Assembly (NCBI GenBank): GCA_900079685.1
Contig: LT599018.1
Span: 1,893,528 to 1,957,527 of the forward strand
Length of the DNA stretch: 64,000 nucleotides
Direction of reading: 5' to 3'
Source: an uncultured delta proteobacterium
Lineage (GTDB): Bacteria; Desulfobacterota; Desulfovibrionia; Desulfovibrionales; Desulfovibrionaceae
Shown here: one piece after another, positions 16,515 to 24,744 of the stretch
Numbering within the stretch: the stretch's first letter is position 1
Layout of the letters: each line of letters begins with the position of its first letter
Position numbers and translations under genes: made by a program
The notes under the pieces: model-generated
The model's input: the letters and a program-made list of their open reading frames with translations, nothing else
Told to the model about the DNA's origin: nothing
Database searches by the model: none

Positions 16515-16528
16515 GTGAATATTTTCAC
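16515..16528. promoter_or_regulatory. Crp/Fnr-type site 4, upstream of the oad -35
   Basis: GTGAATATTTTCAC is GTGA-N6-TCAC, centred about 50 bp upstream of the predicted start. Four such sites in 260 bp argue for a dedicated Crp/Fnr-family regulator. Confidence 0.6.
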
Positions 16529-16596
16529 TAAAATTTATATGGGAATTTTTCTTCTTTTTTGAAAAAACCATTCTGTAAGAATTGAAAAAATATAGA

Positions 16597-16626
16597 AGCA
16601 TAGCGGGAAAAAAGTCCCGTTATGCT
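16597..16626. terminator. 12-bp hairpin in the oad-tct intergenic region
   Basis: AGCATAGCGGGA (16597-16608) pairs with TCCCGTTATGCT (16615-16626) with one wobble. The rest of the gap (16627-16742) has no gene; a sequence ending in CCACCA at 16733 looks tRNA-like but does not fold as one. Confidence 0.4.
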
Positions 16627-16742
16627 AACCGGCGAGATTGACCCCACGCCCCGACGTAATCCGCCCTATACCGTTTTGCTCTGCTCAAACGGAAGGCGAT
16701 GACGATTGCCTCTTCGAATCATCCATAGCCACCAAAAAAGGC

Positions 16743-16774
16743 AGGCCGTTCAAGGGGGTACCCTTGAACGGCCT
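16743..16774 (-). terminator. Terminator of the tct operon
   Basis: AGGCCGTTCAAGGG (16743-16756) pairs perfectly with CCCTTGAACGGCCT (16761-16774). On the minus strand the hairpin is followed by a T6 tract (16734-16739), so it ends leftward transcription from the tct genes. Confidence 0.85.
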
Positions 16775-16849
16775 GTTGCACAACGGATTAAAATGAGCCG
16801 GCACCGGTCATGTGGTACGCGCGTTTGCGCACCACCTGCGCCGTAATTT

Positions 16850-18122
16850 TTACGCTTCCACCATGGGGGCGGCTTTTTTTTGCGCGCGCCTGCTCTGCAA
16901 GAGGTGCTTGATTACCGGGTAAAACAGAGCCGCGACCGAAATCAGGATAAACGTCAGGGAAATGGGTCTGGAAACAAATATCCACCAGCTCCCCTCGGAC
17001 ATGGCCAACCCCCGCCGCATGCTGCTTTCCGCGATAGGCCCGAGAATCATGGCGATCACCATGGGGGTCACGGGAAAATCCAGTTCAACCAGGATATAGC
17101 CCACCACCGCGAAGCCGAGCATGAGTATCACGTCAAAGATGGTGTTGTTGCAGGCAAAGGCGCCGGTAATGCACAAGATGACCAGCAGAGGAAGAAGAAG
17201 GGCGGTGGGAATGCGGGTCACATTGGCGAATATCTTGATGAACACCCGGCCCTGGAAGAACATAAAAATGTTAATCACCGCCATGATGGCCACGATCGAA
17301 TAGATGAAGACGCCTTGGGTCTGGAACAGCGTCGGGCCGGGGTACATGCCGTGCATGACCAGCGCGCCGAGCAGGATGGCCGTCACCGTGTCGCCGGGAA
17401 TGCCGAGGGTGAGCAGCGGTATCAGGGCCGCTCCGGTGACCGCGTTGTTGGCGGACTCCGCCGCCGCGACCCCGTCCAGCTCTCCCGTGCCGAAGGTTTC
17501 GGGGTGCGGGGAACTGCGCCTGGCCTCATTGTAGGCCAGGAACGCCGAGGTTGTGGACCCAGTTCCCGGCACCGCGCCGATGAACGTGCCGATCATGCTC
17601 GATTTGAAAAGGGTCCGGGCATACTTCGTCAGCTGTCTGAAGGAAAGCATCTCTTTGGAAAAAGTCGCGATCTCATCGGCGGGCGCGAAAACTTTTTTGC
17701 TTTTCTGGAGAATTTCAGTAATGGCGAAAAGCCCGACCATGGCAGGAATAATGCTGATACCCTGCAAAAGATCCGTAACGCCGAAGGTCAGCCGGTCCGT
17801 GGCGCTGATGGGGTCCATGCCGATGCACGAAACAAGCAGGCCCAGCATGCCGGAGAGCAGGCCCTTGGCCAGGTTGCCGCTGCTGATGCTGGAGATCATG
17901 GTCAGGCCGAACAGCGCCAGAGCGAAGTACTCGACCGGGGAGAACCCGAGCGCGAAACTGGCCAGTTGGGGAGCAACCAAAAGGAGCATCAGCGTGCTGA
18001 TAAGGCCGCCGATGCAGGAGGCTTTCAGCGCCATATCCAGGGCAAGGTTGGCCTTGCCCTGCTGCGCCAGAGGGTAGCCGTCCAGCAAGGTCGCGCCGGA
18101 AGCGGGAGTGCCCGGAGTCGCG
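16850..18122 (-). pseudogene. tctA: TctA-family permease, 5' part deleted
   Basis: From Met 18088 the frame gives 412 residues of a TctA large permease; full-length members have about 500. Reading the same frame further back gives TPGTPASGATLLDGYPLAQQ, the conserved TctA motif normally found about 100 residues in. Then, at about 18115-18123, the sequence changes abruptly to that of a tctC gene in another frame. The membrane part downstream (e.g. GAVPGTGSTTSAFLAYNEA, ALIPLLTLGIPGDTVTAILLGAL) is undamaged. The start codon, first helices and any tctB are gone, so it is almost surely non-functional. A strong terminator lies beyond the stop. Confidence 0.85.
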
Positions 18123-18542
18123 GTTGTACGGGGCGTCGTATTTTACGACGACGCACTGGGGTTCCTGGTTCAGGCCGCAGAGAATGCGGTAGTCGTTAAG
18201 GGAATACTTAACATCCCGCATGAACGGCTGCACGGTGAACAACGCGTTGGCCGTCAGCAGCACACTGTAGCCGTCCTTTTTGGCGTGCATGAACTCGGCC
18301 GTTGCCGTAAGGCCGCCGACCCCGGCGCGAAAAACCAGGTTCAGGGGCTGCCCGAGATAATCCGGGGCTATTTCGGCTATCTTGTTGCCCATAAGGCCGG
18401 AAGAGCCGCCCGGGGGGAAGGGCACCACAAAGGTAATGGGCCGGGTCGGAAAATCTTTGGGTTTCGCCGCCGCAAAGGCCGACCCGGCGAACAGGGCCGT
18501 GAACAGGCTTAGCACTGCCAGCGTCATCACAACTCGCTTCAT
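18117..18542 (-). pseudogene. tctC: TctC-family solute-binding protein, 3' part deleted
   Basis: ATG 18542, behind AAGGAG, opens a signal peptide and about 140 residues of a TTT-family (Bug/TctC) binding protein: RPITFVVPFPPGGSSG, YLGQPLNLVFRAGVGG, VKYDAPYN. After PYN (codon at 18123-18125) the reading passes into tctA sequence out of frame. The product would end in unrelated residues and lack the second lobe. It is clearly a paralogue of the intact tctC immediately upstream in the operon (18647-19630), with near-identical stretches. The likely cause is a deletion removing the end of tctC2, tctB and the start of tctA. Confidence 0.88.
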
Positions 18543-18606
18543 ACACACTCCTTGCTGCTACGGGTTACGGTCTGTTTCCAGATACGGGAATGCCTGCTCC
18601 GCCCGC

Positions 18607-18642
18607 TTCGCGCGGGCAGGGGCGTGCCCCTGCCCGCGCGAA
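18607..18642. terminator. 36-bp perfect palindrome after tctC
   Basis: TTCGCGCGGGCAGGGGC (18607-18623) and GCCCCTGCCCGCGCGAA (18626-18642) are perfectly complementary. It lies 4 bp past the tctC stop. With no T-run it may be an mRNA 3' stabiliser separating the binding-protein message from the rest of the operon, a common way of raising binding-protein levels. Confidence 0.7.
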
Positions 18643-18646
18643 GGAG

Positions 18647-19630
18647 CTACTTTTTCGCCACGCCGAGTTCTTTCAGAATCTTGTGCGTTTCCTCGATTTC
18701 CGGAACGATGCGGGCGGTGATGTCCTTGCCGGTCGCATCGAACATCACGTTGTAATTCTTTTCGCTGAACTCTATCCAGCGCTTGTCCCTGAGAATTTTG
18801 ATGAACGCGTCTTCCAGGAAGGCCGCCCGGTCTTCCGGGGTCCCCGCGGGCACGCAGAGGAATTTGTATATCATCAGCGGATCGCCGTACCCCAGTTCCT
18901 TGAACGTCGGGACATCCTTGTACAGGTCGCTGGTGTCGCGTTCCTCGGCGAGGAGGCCCAGGGGCTTCATCTGCTTTTCCCGGATATAGTTGAACACCTC
19001 GGGCGTGCCGCCGGTGGCTATGTCGATATGGCCGCCGAGCACGTTAATCAGCGGTTCCGCGCCGCCGCTGAACGGCACGCTCTGCGCCTCGATCCCCGCC
19101 CGCTTGTACAGGAGGACCTGGTTGTTGTAGTTCATGCCGCCGGTTCCGGAACTGCCGAACTTGAGGGGACGGCCGGCTTTTTTGAAGTATTCGGCCATCT
19201 CTTTGATGGTGTTATACGGGGCGTCATAGCGCACCACGATCAACTGGGGGTCCTTGTGGACGCCGCACAGGATGCGGTAGTCGTTGATGCTGTATTTGAC
19301 GTCCCGCATGAACGGCTGCACCGTGAACACGGCGTTGGGAGCCAGGAGCACGGTGTACCCGTCCTTTTTGGCGTGGGCGAACTCGGCCGTTGCCGTAAGG
19401 CCGCCCACCCCGGGCCGGTAGACGATATTCAGGGGCTGGCCGAGATACTCTTCGGCATACTCGCCGATTTTGTTCGCCATCAGCCCCGAGGAACCGCCGG
19501 GGTTAAAAGGCACGATGAACGTAATGGGCCGGGTAGGGAAATCCTTGGGTTTTTCCGCGGCGGACGCCGCTCCGGCGAACATACCCGCAACCATGTATAC
19601 AACAGCCAGCAGAACCAGTCCTTTTCTCAT
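18647..19630 (-). CDS. tctC: TTT-family (Bug/TctC) solute-binding protein
   Basis: A 327-residue periplasmic binding protein. The signal peptide covers ~1-24 (LVLLAVVYMVAGMFAGAASA). Bug/TctC features follow in order: FPTRPITFIVPFNPGGSSG, LGQPLNIVYRPGVGGLTATA, and KPLKFGSSGTGGMNYN near residue 165. It captures a carboxylate for a TctAB permease. The only TctA here is broken, so transport must use another permease or has been lost. ATG 19630 follows AGGAGA. It lies 39 bp behind the ATC-hydrolase fusion gene on the same strand, which suggests a substrate related to that enzyme. Confidence 0.92.
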   Translation of the reverse strand: MRKGLVLLAVVYMVAGMFAGAASAAEKPKDFPTRPITFIVPFNPGGSSGLMANKIGEYAEEYLGQPLNIVYRPGVGGLTATAEFAHAKKDGYTVLLAPNAVFTVQPFMRDVKYSINDYRILCGVHKDPQLIVVRYDAPYNTIKEMAEYFKKAGRPLKFGSSGTGGMNYNNQVLLYKRAGIEAQSVPFSGGAEPLINVLGGHIDIATGGTPEVFNYIREKQMKPLGLLAEERDTSDLYKDVPTFKELGYGDPLMIYKFLCVPAGTPEDRAAFLEDAFIKILRDKRWIEFSEKNYNVMFDATGKDITARIVPEIEETHKILKELGVAKK

Positions 19631-19669
19631 TTTCAGGTCTCCTGTCGGGTTATGGATCGTGCTAAAAAA

Positions 19670-21487
19670 CTATGATGCCGGGAAAGCCTTTTCCGCGGCG
19701 GTCAGGTAGTCGCTGCCGAAGCGTTTGATAAACTCGAAGGTGGCCGCGTCGTACGCGTCCTGCCCTTTCTCGCCCAGTTGCGCGATTATTTCTCCGCCCA
19801 CGGTCCGTAAAACATGACCCGTGTGGAACGTGAAATCCTTGGTGAATGTGGTGCCGAATGCCGCGCGTTTTCTGTCGAATTCCGCGCGCATGGGTTCCGT
19901 CATTTCGAACCCCCAGTCAAAGGTGCACTGTTCATGGCCGAGCGGGATAAGCGTTGGGACCTCCACCACAAAGTCCTCGTTAAAGGCCCGGTACAGGTTC
20001 TTGTCCATGTTTTCGCAAAAATAGAGGCCGTACTCCAGCAAGCCGTGCTTTTTCCAGGCTTCCACCCATTCGCAGCGCGTGATGGAGGTGACGTAGCTGG
20101 GCGAATACTGGGTGGGGCCGGGGACCATTTTGCCGGGGCCCTGGTCGGGCCATTCCCTGTAGAGCCGGTAATTGTTCCGCGCAAGTTCGTCCCCGTTGTC
20201 CAGGGCGTTTTGGCGCATCCTTTTGCCGCGTTCCGTGGCGTGCTTGACCGTGCCGTCGACCAGCGCCTTTTTTCCGGCCTCGCCGCACCGCCGGATGGCT
20301 TCTCTCGCCAGCAGCCCGTAGAGCACCCCATGGTGCTCCATGGTGCAGGTCACCTCTTTGGGCGGGTCGGACAAGTGGTGCCGGGTATGGTCGATAACCT
20401 CACGGAGCATATTCCGTGTTTCCCGCTGCAGCGCGTCGTACCAATCCTGACCGGGGAGTTCTTCGTCTATCTTGCTGAAACAGGGCGTGACGAGCGGTTC
20501 GATGCGGCGGAAGAACTCAATGCAGGCCCGTTCCAGGATGCCCCCCCGGGTGGCGTGCTTGCGCGTCTGCCATTCAAGTTGTTCGCGTGGTTCCAGCTGG
20601 GCGGTGTGGAGTTTGATGTCGATGTTGATGTTCTCCAACGTATCCGCCAGTTCCGCGCTCAGGCCATGGTCGCGGAGTTCCGCTTTCATGCCTTCGGCGT
20701 AAACGGCCAACGCCTTGGAAAGCACATCATATATACGCGGCGGCACGGCGGCCTTGTCGCAAGGAGTGCTCGGAACCGGCGGGGTGTAGCGGACGCGGTG
20801 CGATGCGCGCATGGCCTCGGCTATCTTGTTATGGGATATTTTCCTGCCCAGCGCGTCGGAAACCGCGAACACGAAATCGTTCAGGATCTGGGTGCTGGAA
20901 GAGGAGGAGATCGCCACGGCGAGTTGCTCGGGAGCGAAGCGGATTATCCTGCCGAGCGGCGCGAGAAAACGTTTTACCCGCTCTTCGCGGTCCGCAGGCC
21001 AGGGCTGTTCCTCGGGGAGAGTCAGACGGGAATACCCCTCCCCGGCGATGTCCAGGTCGCCGATTTTCGTGTTCATGTTGGGCAGGATATTGGCCACGTA
21101 AACATCCTTGCCCAGGAGATTCAGGTACCATGTGCCGAGAGGCTTGGGCGGGAAGGCGTAAATGTCCGGCAAGGGCGCGCCCTTGGACCGCAGCTCGTCA
21201 TAATAGGGTTTGAGGTCTTCCTCGGCGATGGCCGGGGCCACGTGCGGCGGGGGCGCGAAAAGAATGATGTCGGGCTTCAGGCGGCGCAGGGCCTCGCCGT
21301 TATCGCCGAGCTGGATGGGAAACCCGAATTTTTTCCGTTTTCGTTCCAGGTCGCGGGAATCGGCTGTGACGGCAAGGAGATTGGCGCCGCAGTTTTCCTG
21401 AAGAAAAGCCTGATAACAAGGGGCTATGTATTCCATGAGGTAGCCCATGCCGATGATGACTATTTTCGAATCCTTGTCGGCTTTCAC
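19670..21487 (-). CDS. Fusion: NAD(P)-binding (P5CR/ProC-like) domain + ATC-hydrolase-like domain
   Basis: A 605-residue protein with two unrelated halves. The N-terminal Rossmann domain (about residues 4-110; KIVIIGMGYLMEYIAP, PDIILFAPPPHV) and following helices resemble pyrroline-5-carboxylate-reductase-type oxidoreductases. The C-terminal part (about 385-600) is an L-2-amino-thiazoline-4-carboxylate hydrolase-like domain: TMEHHGVLYGLLAREAIRRC, TRCEWVEAWKKHGLLEYG, HEQCTFDWGFEM. It resembles the separate protein encoded next to it. I chose GTG 21487 because CGGAGGG stands 5 nt ahead, between the previous stop (21502) and this start; the ATG at 21535 would overlap the previous gene without a ribosome-binding site. 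Its reaction is unknown; context suggests hydrolysis of a heterocyclic or imine amino-acid derivative linked to reduction. Confidence 0.75.
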   Translation of the reverse strand: MKADKDSKIVIIGMGYLMEYIAPCYQAFLQENCGANLLAVTADSRDLERKRKKFGFPIQLGDNGEALRRLKPDIILFAPPPHVAPAIAEEDLKPYYDELRSKGAPLPDIYAFPPKPLGTWYLNLLGKDVYVANILPNMNTKIGDLDIAGEGYSRLTLPEEQPWPADREERVKRFLAPLGRIIRFAPEQLAVAISSSSSTQILNDFVFAVSDALGRKISHNKIAEAMRASHRVRYTPPVPSTPCDKAAVPPRIYDVLSKALAVYAEGMKAELRDHGLSAELADTLENINIDIKLHTAQLEPREQLEWQTRKHATRGGILERACIEFFRRIEPLVTPCFSKIDEELPGQDWYDALQRETRNMLREVIDHTRHHLSDPPKEVTCTMEHHGVLYGLLAREAIRRCGEAGKKALVDGTVKHATERGKRMRQNALDNGDELARNNYRLYREWPDQGPGKMVPGPTQYSPSYVTSITRCEWVEAWKKHGLLEYGLYFCENMDKNLYRAFNEDFVVEVPTLIPLGHEQCTFDWGFEMTEPMRAEFDRKRAAFGTTFTKDFTFHTGHVLRTVGGEIIAQLGEKGQDAYDAATFEFIKRFGSDYLTAAEKAFPAS

Positions 21488-21501
21488 AATACCCTCCGGG
21501 A

Positions 21502-22200
21502 TTAAGGAAATGCTCTTTGGATCGCATCCACGCACTGTTTGCCGAATTTTTCCTCAAAAGCCTTGAGGGCAGCGGCGCGGATGGCCGCGCCCGTTGCCGC
21601 CCCAAGCTGTTCCGCGAATTCGCTGCTCAAGGCGTGCAGCACGTGGCCGGTGTGGTAGTCAAAGTCTTTGACGTACTTGGTGCCCAACGCGGCGCTTTTC
21701 TCGGCCAGTTCCTTTTCCAGCTCCGGCGTCAGGGCGTATCCCCAGTCAAAGGTGCACCGGTCGTCCCCTTCCGAAAGCAGGGTGGTGATGTTCACCTCAT
21801 AATCCTCGGACCAGCCGCGGCAGAGATACCGGTCGACATAGCGGCAATACATTTTGCCGAACTCCGCGAGTTCGTGCCGCTTCCAGCTTTCCGCCCATTC
21901 ACAGCGGAGCTGCTGGGTTATGAAGGAGGGCGTTTTCTGGACGACCGGCCCGGGAACCATCAGCCCTTGGCGCGGCGGCTGCCATTCCTTGTACAAACGG
22001 TACGCGGGCCTTGTGAGGGGCTCGTTGTCGGCGATGGCCTTTTGCGCCATGCGCGCGCCCCGTTCCCGGCCGTAACGGGCCGTGGCGTCCCGGGCGGCTT
22101 TGTCGCCCGCGGCACCGTGTTTGAGCGCTTCGCGTATCAGGAGAGCGTAAAGAACCGCATGCTGTTCAATGCCGCACAGGGCGGTCGTTCCCGTCGTCAT
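21502..22200 (-). CDS. L-2-amino-thiazoline-4-carboxylate (ATC) hydrolase family protein
   Basis: A 232-residue stand-alone member of the ATC-hydrolase family. Shared motifs with the fused copy downstream are IEQHAVLYALLIREALKHG near the N-terminus, LRCEWAESWKRHELAEFGKMYC in the middle, DRCTFDWGYAL, and a YHTGHVLHAL segment near the C-terminus. In Pseudomonas the founding enzyme opens L-ATC to N-carbamoyl-L-cysteine, which an amidohydrolase then converts to cysteine. Here an M20 amidohydrolase is encoded immediately upstream (stop and start 14 bp apart), so a similar two-step route is plausible. The true substrate is not known. ATG 22200 follows AAAAGGGAGT. Confidence 0.8.
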   Translation of the reverse strand: MTTGTTALCGIEQHAVLYALLIREALKHGAAGDKAARDATARYGRERGARMAQKAIADNEPLTRPAYRLYKEWQPPRQGLMVPGPVVQKTPSFITQQLRCEWAESWKRHELAEFGKMYCRYVDRYLCRGWSEDYEVNITTLLSEGDDRCTFDWGYALTPELEKELAEKSAALGTKYVKDFDYHTGHVLHALSSEFAEQLGAATGAAIRAAALKAFEEKFGKQCVDAIQRAFP

Positions 22201-22214
22201 TCCGTACTCCCTTT

Positions 22215-23552
22215 TCAAGAGGTTGTTTCGGCGGTCAAGGGCACAAATCCTTTTGCAGTCCGTGAAAATTCTTCCTTGACCCTTGCCAGCAGGGCCGGGT
22301 CCTCCAGCAGGGCAAGGCCGGCCTGGGCCATGACTTTGGCCGCGTAGCACATGCCTTTCCAGCCGATGCCGGAGTCGGAGCAGGCCGCGAACTGCCAGCT
22401 GTGCAAGGGGAAGCCTTTCGGTGCGCAGACCGATTTCATATAGCCCGTGGGAGCGACCTGGCTGACGTCGGAAACGTCCGTCGATCCGGCCATGAAGCTG
22501 ACCATGCCGGTCAGCGGCGGCAGGACGGTTTCAATGGACCCGTCGGCTGCCGGATTGTCCACATGCTTGGCGAGTTTCGCGGCAAAGTCCAATTCATCCC
22601 CGGTATACGCGGGCAGAGGGGTCTGTTTCATGACAGTGTCGTACAGCCCGCACAAGGTGTGGTTGACCAGCGTTTCATAGCCTCTGGTCTTGAATTCCCA
22701 CGAAGCCCGCGTGCCGGTCATCAAGGCGGCCCCTTTGGCGATGTCCAGGATGCGGGAAGTCACGTCGTCGACGGTTGTGCGCTTGCGCGCGCGGATAAAG
22801 TACCAGAGCCCGGCGTTGGCCGGAACGACGTTGGGTTTTCCGGGGCCGTCCATGTAGGCGTAATGGATACGCACATCGTCCGGGACATGCTCGCGCAGGT
22901 AGTTGGCGCCCACGTTCATCAGCTCGGCCGCGTCCAGGGCGCTGCGCCCCATTTCCGGCGACCCCGCCGCATGGGACGCTTTGCCCTGAAAGAAAAAATG
23001 CACGGAATCCATGGCCAGGTAGCTGGTTTCCCCGAGGCCGTAAACGATGCCGGGATGCCAGCTCAACGCGGCGTCCAGTTCCCGGAAGCAGCCGTTGTTG
23101 GCCATGATGATCTTGCCCTTGAGAATTTCCTCCGAAGGGCAGCCGTAATAGACGACGGTGCCGGGAATGCCTTTGGCTTCCATGGCGTAGCGCAGGGCAA
23201 CGGCGGCAGCCGCGGAACCCGCGCCCAGCAGGTTGTGCCCGCAGCCATGGCCGTTCCTTCCGGCGTCGCCGTCGCGATAGGGAACCGGTTTCTGGTCCAG
23301 CCCCGGCAGGGCGTCGTATTCCCCCAGGAAGCCGACGGTGGGCGAACCCTTGCCCCATACGGCCCTGAACGCCGTGGGCAGCCCGCCGGAATTGCTCTCC
23401 AGGGAAAATCCGTGACGCTTCAGATAGTCGGCGATCCGGCGGGTAGATTGGTTTTCTTCGTCGGCGACTTCCGCGTAGGTAAAGATGTCGTGGGCCAAGG
23501 ATTCAATTTCTCCAGAGTGGTCCTCAACCCATTGCTGCACGCTTTGATCCAT
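22215..23552 (-). CDS. M20-family amidohydrolase (AbgB/IAA-amino-acid hydrolase-like)
   Basis: A 445-residue metallo-amidohydrolase. The catalytic domain shows FLGEYDALPGL, GHGCGHNLLGAGSA (metal-binding Cys/His), the PSEE acid pair and SWHPG. A lid domain is inserted at about 180-300 (GKASHAAGSPEMGRSALDAAELM). A C-terminal metal ligand segment with SFMAGSTDVSDVS and HSWQFAACSD follows. It should cleave an N-acyl or N-carbamoyl amino acid. ATG 23552 follows AAGGAG. First gene of the leftward operon with two ATC-hydrolase-like proteins and tctC. A promoter lies about 160 bp upstream. Confidence 0.88.
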   Translation of the reverse strand: MDQSVQQWVEDHSGEIESLAHDIFTYAEVADEENQSTRRIADYLKRHGFSLESNSGGLPTAFRAVWGKGSPTVGFLGEYDALPGLDQKPVPYRDGDAGRNGHGCGHNLLGAGSAAAAVALRYAMEAKGIPGTVVYYGCPSEEILKGKIIMANNGCFRELDAALSWHPGIVYGLGETSYLAMDSVHFFFQGKASHAAGSPEMGRSALDAAELMNVGANYLREHVPDDVRIHYAYMDGPGKPNVVPANAGLWYFIRARKRTTVDDVTSRILDIAKGAALMTGTRASWEFKTRGYETLVNHTLCGLYDTVMKQTPLPAYTGDELDFAAKLAKHVDNPAADGSIETVLPPLTGMVSFMAGSTDVSDVSQVAPTGYMKSVCAPKGFPLHSWQFAACSDSGIGWKGMCYAAKVMAQAGLALLEDPALLARVKEEFSRTAKGFVPLTAETTS

Positions 23553-23709
23553 GCCTTGTCTCCTTGACGGCGGTAGAGGAGGATTCCATGCTTGCGCTCC
23601 CACCCGGAAAGTGCCCCGGCAAACGCCGCGGCCGCCGCGTACCGGGCTGCCCCCCTGGGCCAAGAGCATGTGCGCTCCACAGAGGTTTCGCCTATATGTC
23701 AAGAATTAC

Positions 23710-23738
23710 AGCATAAAGTGTACCAAATTTTATAACAA
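23710..23738 (-). promoter_or_regulatory. Sigma-70 promoter of the amidohydrolase/ATC-hydrolase operon
   Basis: Minus-strand TTGTTA (23733-23738) and TATGCT (23710-23715) are 17 bp apart in AT-rich DNA. The leader to ATG 23552 would be about 150 nt. Confidence 0.5.
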
Positions 23739-23783
23739 CGGAATATGGTGATATACTTATGGATATAAAAAGGAGAACGGCGA

Positions 23784-23831
23784 TTTCTCATATTTTTTTA
23801 TAATTCTCATAAGACTTCTTATAAATGAGAA
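23784..23831. promoter_or_regulatory. TTCTCAT/ATGAGAA inverted-repeat cluster
   Basis: TTCTCAT occurs at 23785-23791 and 23804-23810, and its complement ATGAGAA at 23825-23831. The last two form an inverted repeat with a 14-nt spacer. It stands upstream of the promoter at 23710-23738 and may bind a regulator. Nothing else is seen between 23832 and 23985. Confidence 0.4.
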
Positions 23832-23985
23832 ACGCTTGGCATCATCCCGTGGATCCCGCTGTCCGATGCGGCAGCAGGCCAAACGGTGCGAAAGGAAAGA
23901 GAAAGGTGCCATGGCGAACCACAACACCTATAAAAATTAGGGCTAATAGATGTGCAAACGGCTCTGCCGCCGTCCCAAAAACCGA

Positions 23986-24717
23986 TTAGAGTGTAAAGAA
24001 CATATACCGCCCTACTCCCTCGCCGAGAACGAGCAGAACAACCCCGGCGGCGGCAACCCCCGGAAGGGACGCACCGCCGAAAAGCACGCGGAAGCCCGCC
24101 ACCAGGCCGAGGGCCGCCAGAAGAAACCGGGCCACGGCAATGGGCTCGCGGACGCCCCCGCCGAAAAATCCGGCGTTCAGGATGAACAGAACCGCCCCGA
24201 GCCCGAACAGCACCCGGAGGATGCGCAGGTCGGACGGGTCATCGTGCCGCCAACAGCCGACCAGAAAGGGACCGGTAAGCAGGGCCGCGGCGAAAAAATC
24301 CGCATAGGGGCAACTGCTCGTCCATTTGGGCACGACCGTTCCCGCGTAAACCCGCGCGGAGACGAACACCAGCAATATCCCGGCGATCGCGGCCAGGGGC
24401 AGCAGAATCGCCGTCATGTTCCCTTTCCGGGCGAACAGAGCTGCCAGAACCGTGAGCGACGCGAACGCCACCACGAGCAGGGCTTCCCGGCTCAACCAGG
24501 AAGAGGAAACGTGCAATAGCGCCCGGTACGCGCCGGCCATGTCGCCGAGGTGCGTCAGGGAAAAGACCGACCCGGCCACGGCGATGACGGCGAAGAGGCC
24601 CAGTTCGCGAGAACCGGCCCTGCCGCTCCCCAGGCGGTCGACAAGAGCCAGAGCCACAACCCCGCCGACAGCCACTTGCAGCGCCAGGGTAAAAATAAGG
24701 AGTGACCATTCATTCAT
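23986..24717 (-). CDS. dmsC: DMSO-reductase-type membrane anchor subunit
   Basis: A 243-residue protein with about eight membrane helices and almost no loops. It matches the DmsC family (opening MNEWSLLIFTLALQVAVGG, then FSLTHLGDMAGAYRALLHVSSSWLSRE near residues 53-77). It should oxidise menaquinol and pass electrons to DmsB. The order dmsA-dmsB-dmsC on the minus strand is the normal operon order. It ends just short of an approximately 280-bp gap. Confidence 0.88.
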   Translation of the reverse strand: MNEWSLLIFTLALQVAVGGVVALALVDRLGSGRAGSRELGLFAVIAVAGSVFSLTHLGDMAGAYRALLHVSSSWLSREALLVVAFASLTVLAALFARKGNMTAILLPLAAIAGILLVFVSARVYAGTVVPKWTSSCPYADFFAAALLTGPFLVGCWRHDDPSDLRILRVLFGLGAVLFILNAGFFGGGVREPIAVARFLLAALGLVAGFRVLFGGASLPGVAAAGVVLLVLGEGVGRYMFFTL

Positions 24718-24744
24718 GACGTATGCCCTGCCTTTACCCGGAAT

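Noticed and set aside
16700-16733. tRNA-like 3' end (TTCGAAT ... CCACCA)
   Set aside because: The bases before the T-loop do not pair with those after it, and no complementary 5' acceptor strand is found; not a tRNA.
19814-21505. 563-codon open frame opposite the ATC-hydrolase fusion gene
   Set aside because: Antisense to a gene with clear domain motifs and a good ribosome-binding site; the opposite translation matches nothing.
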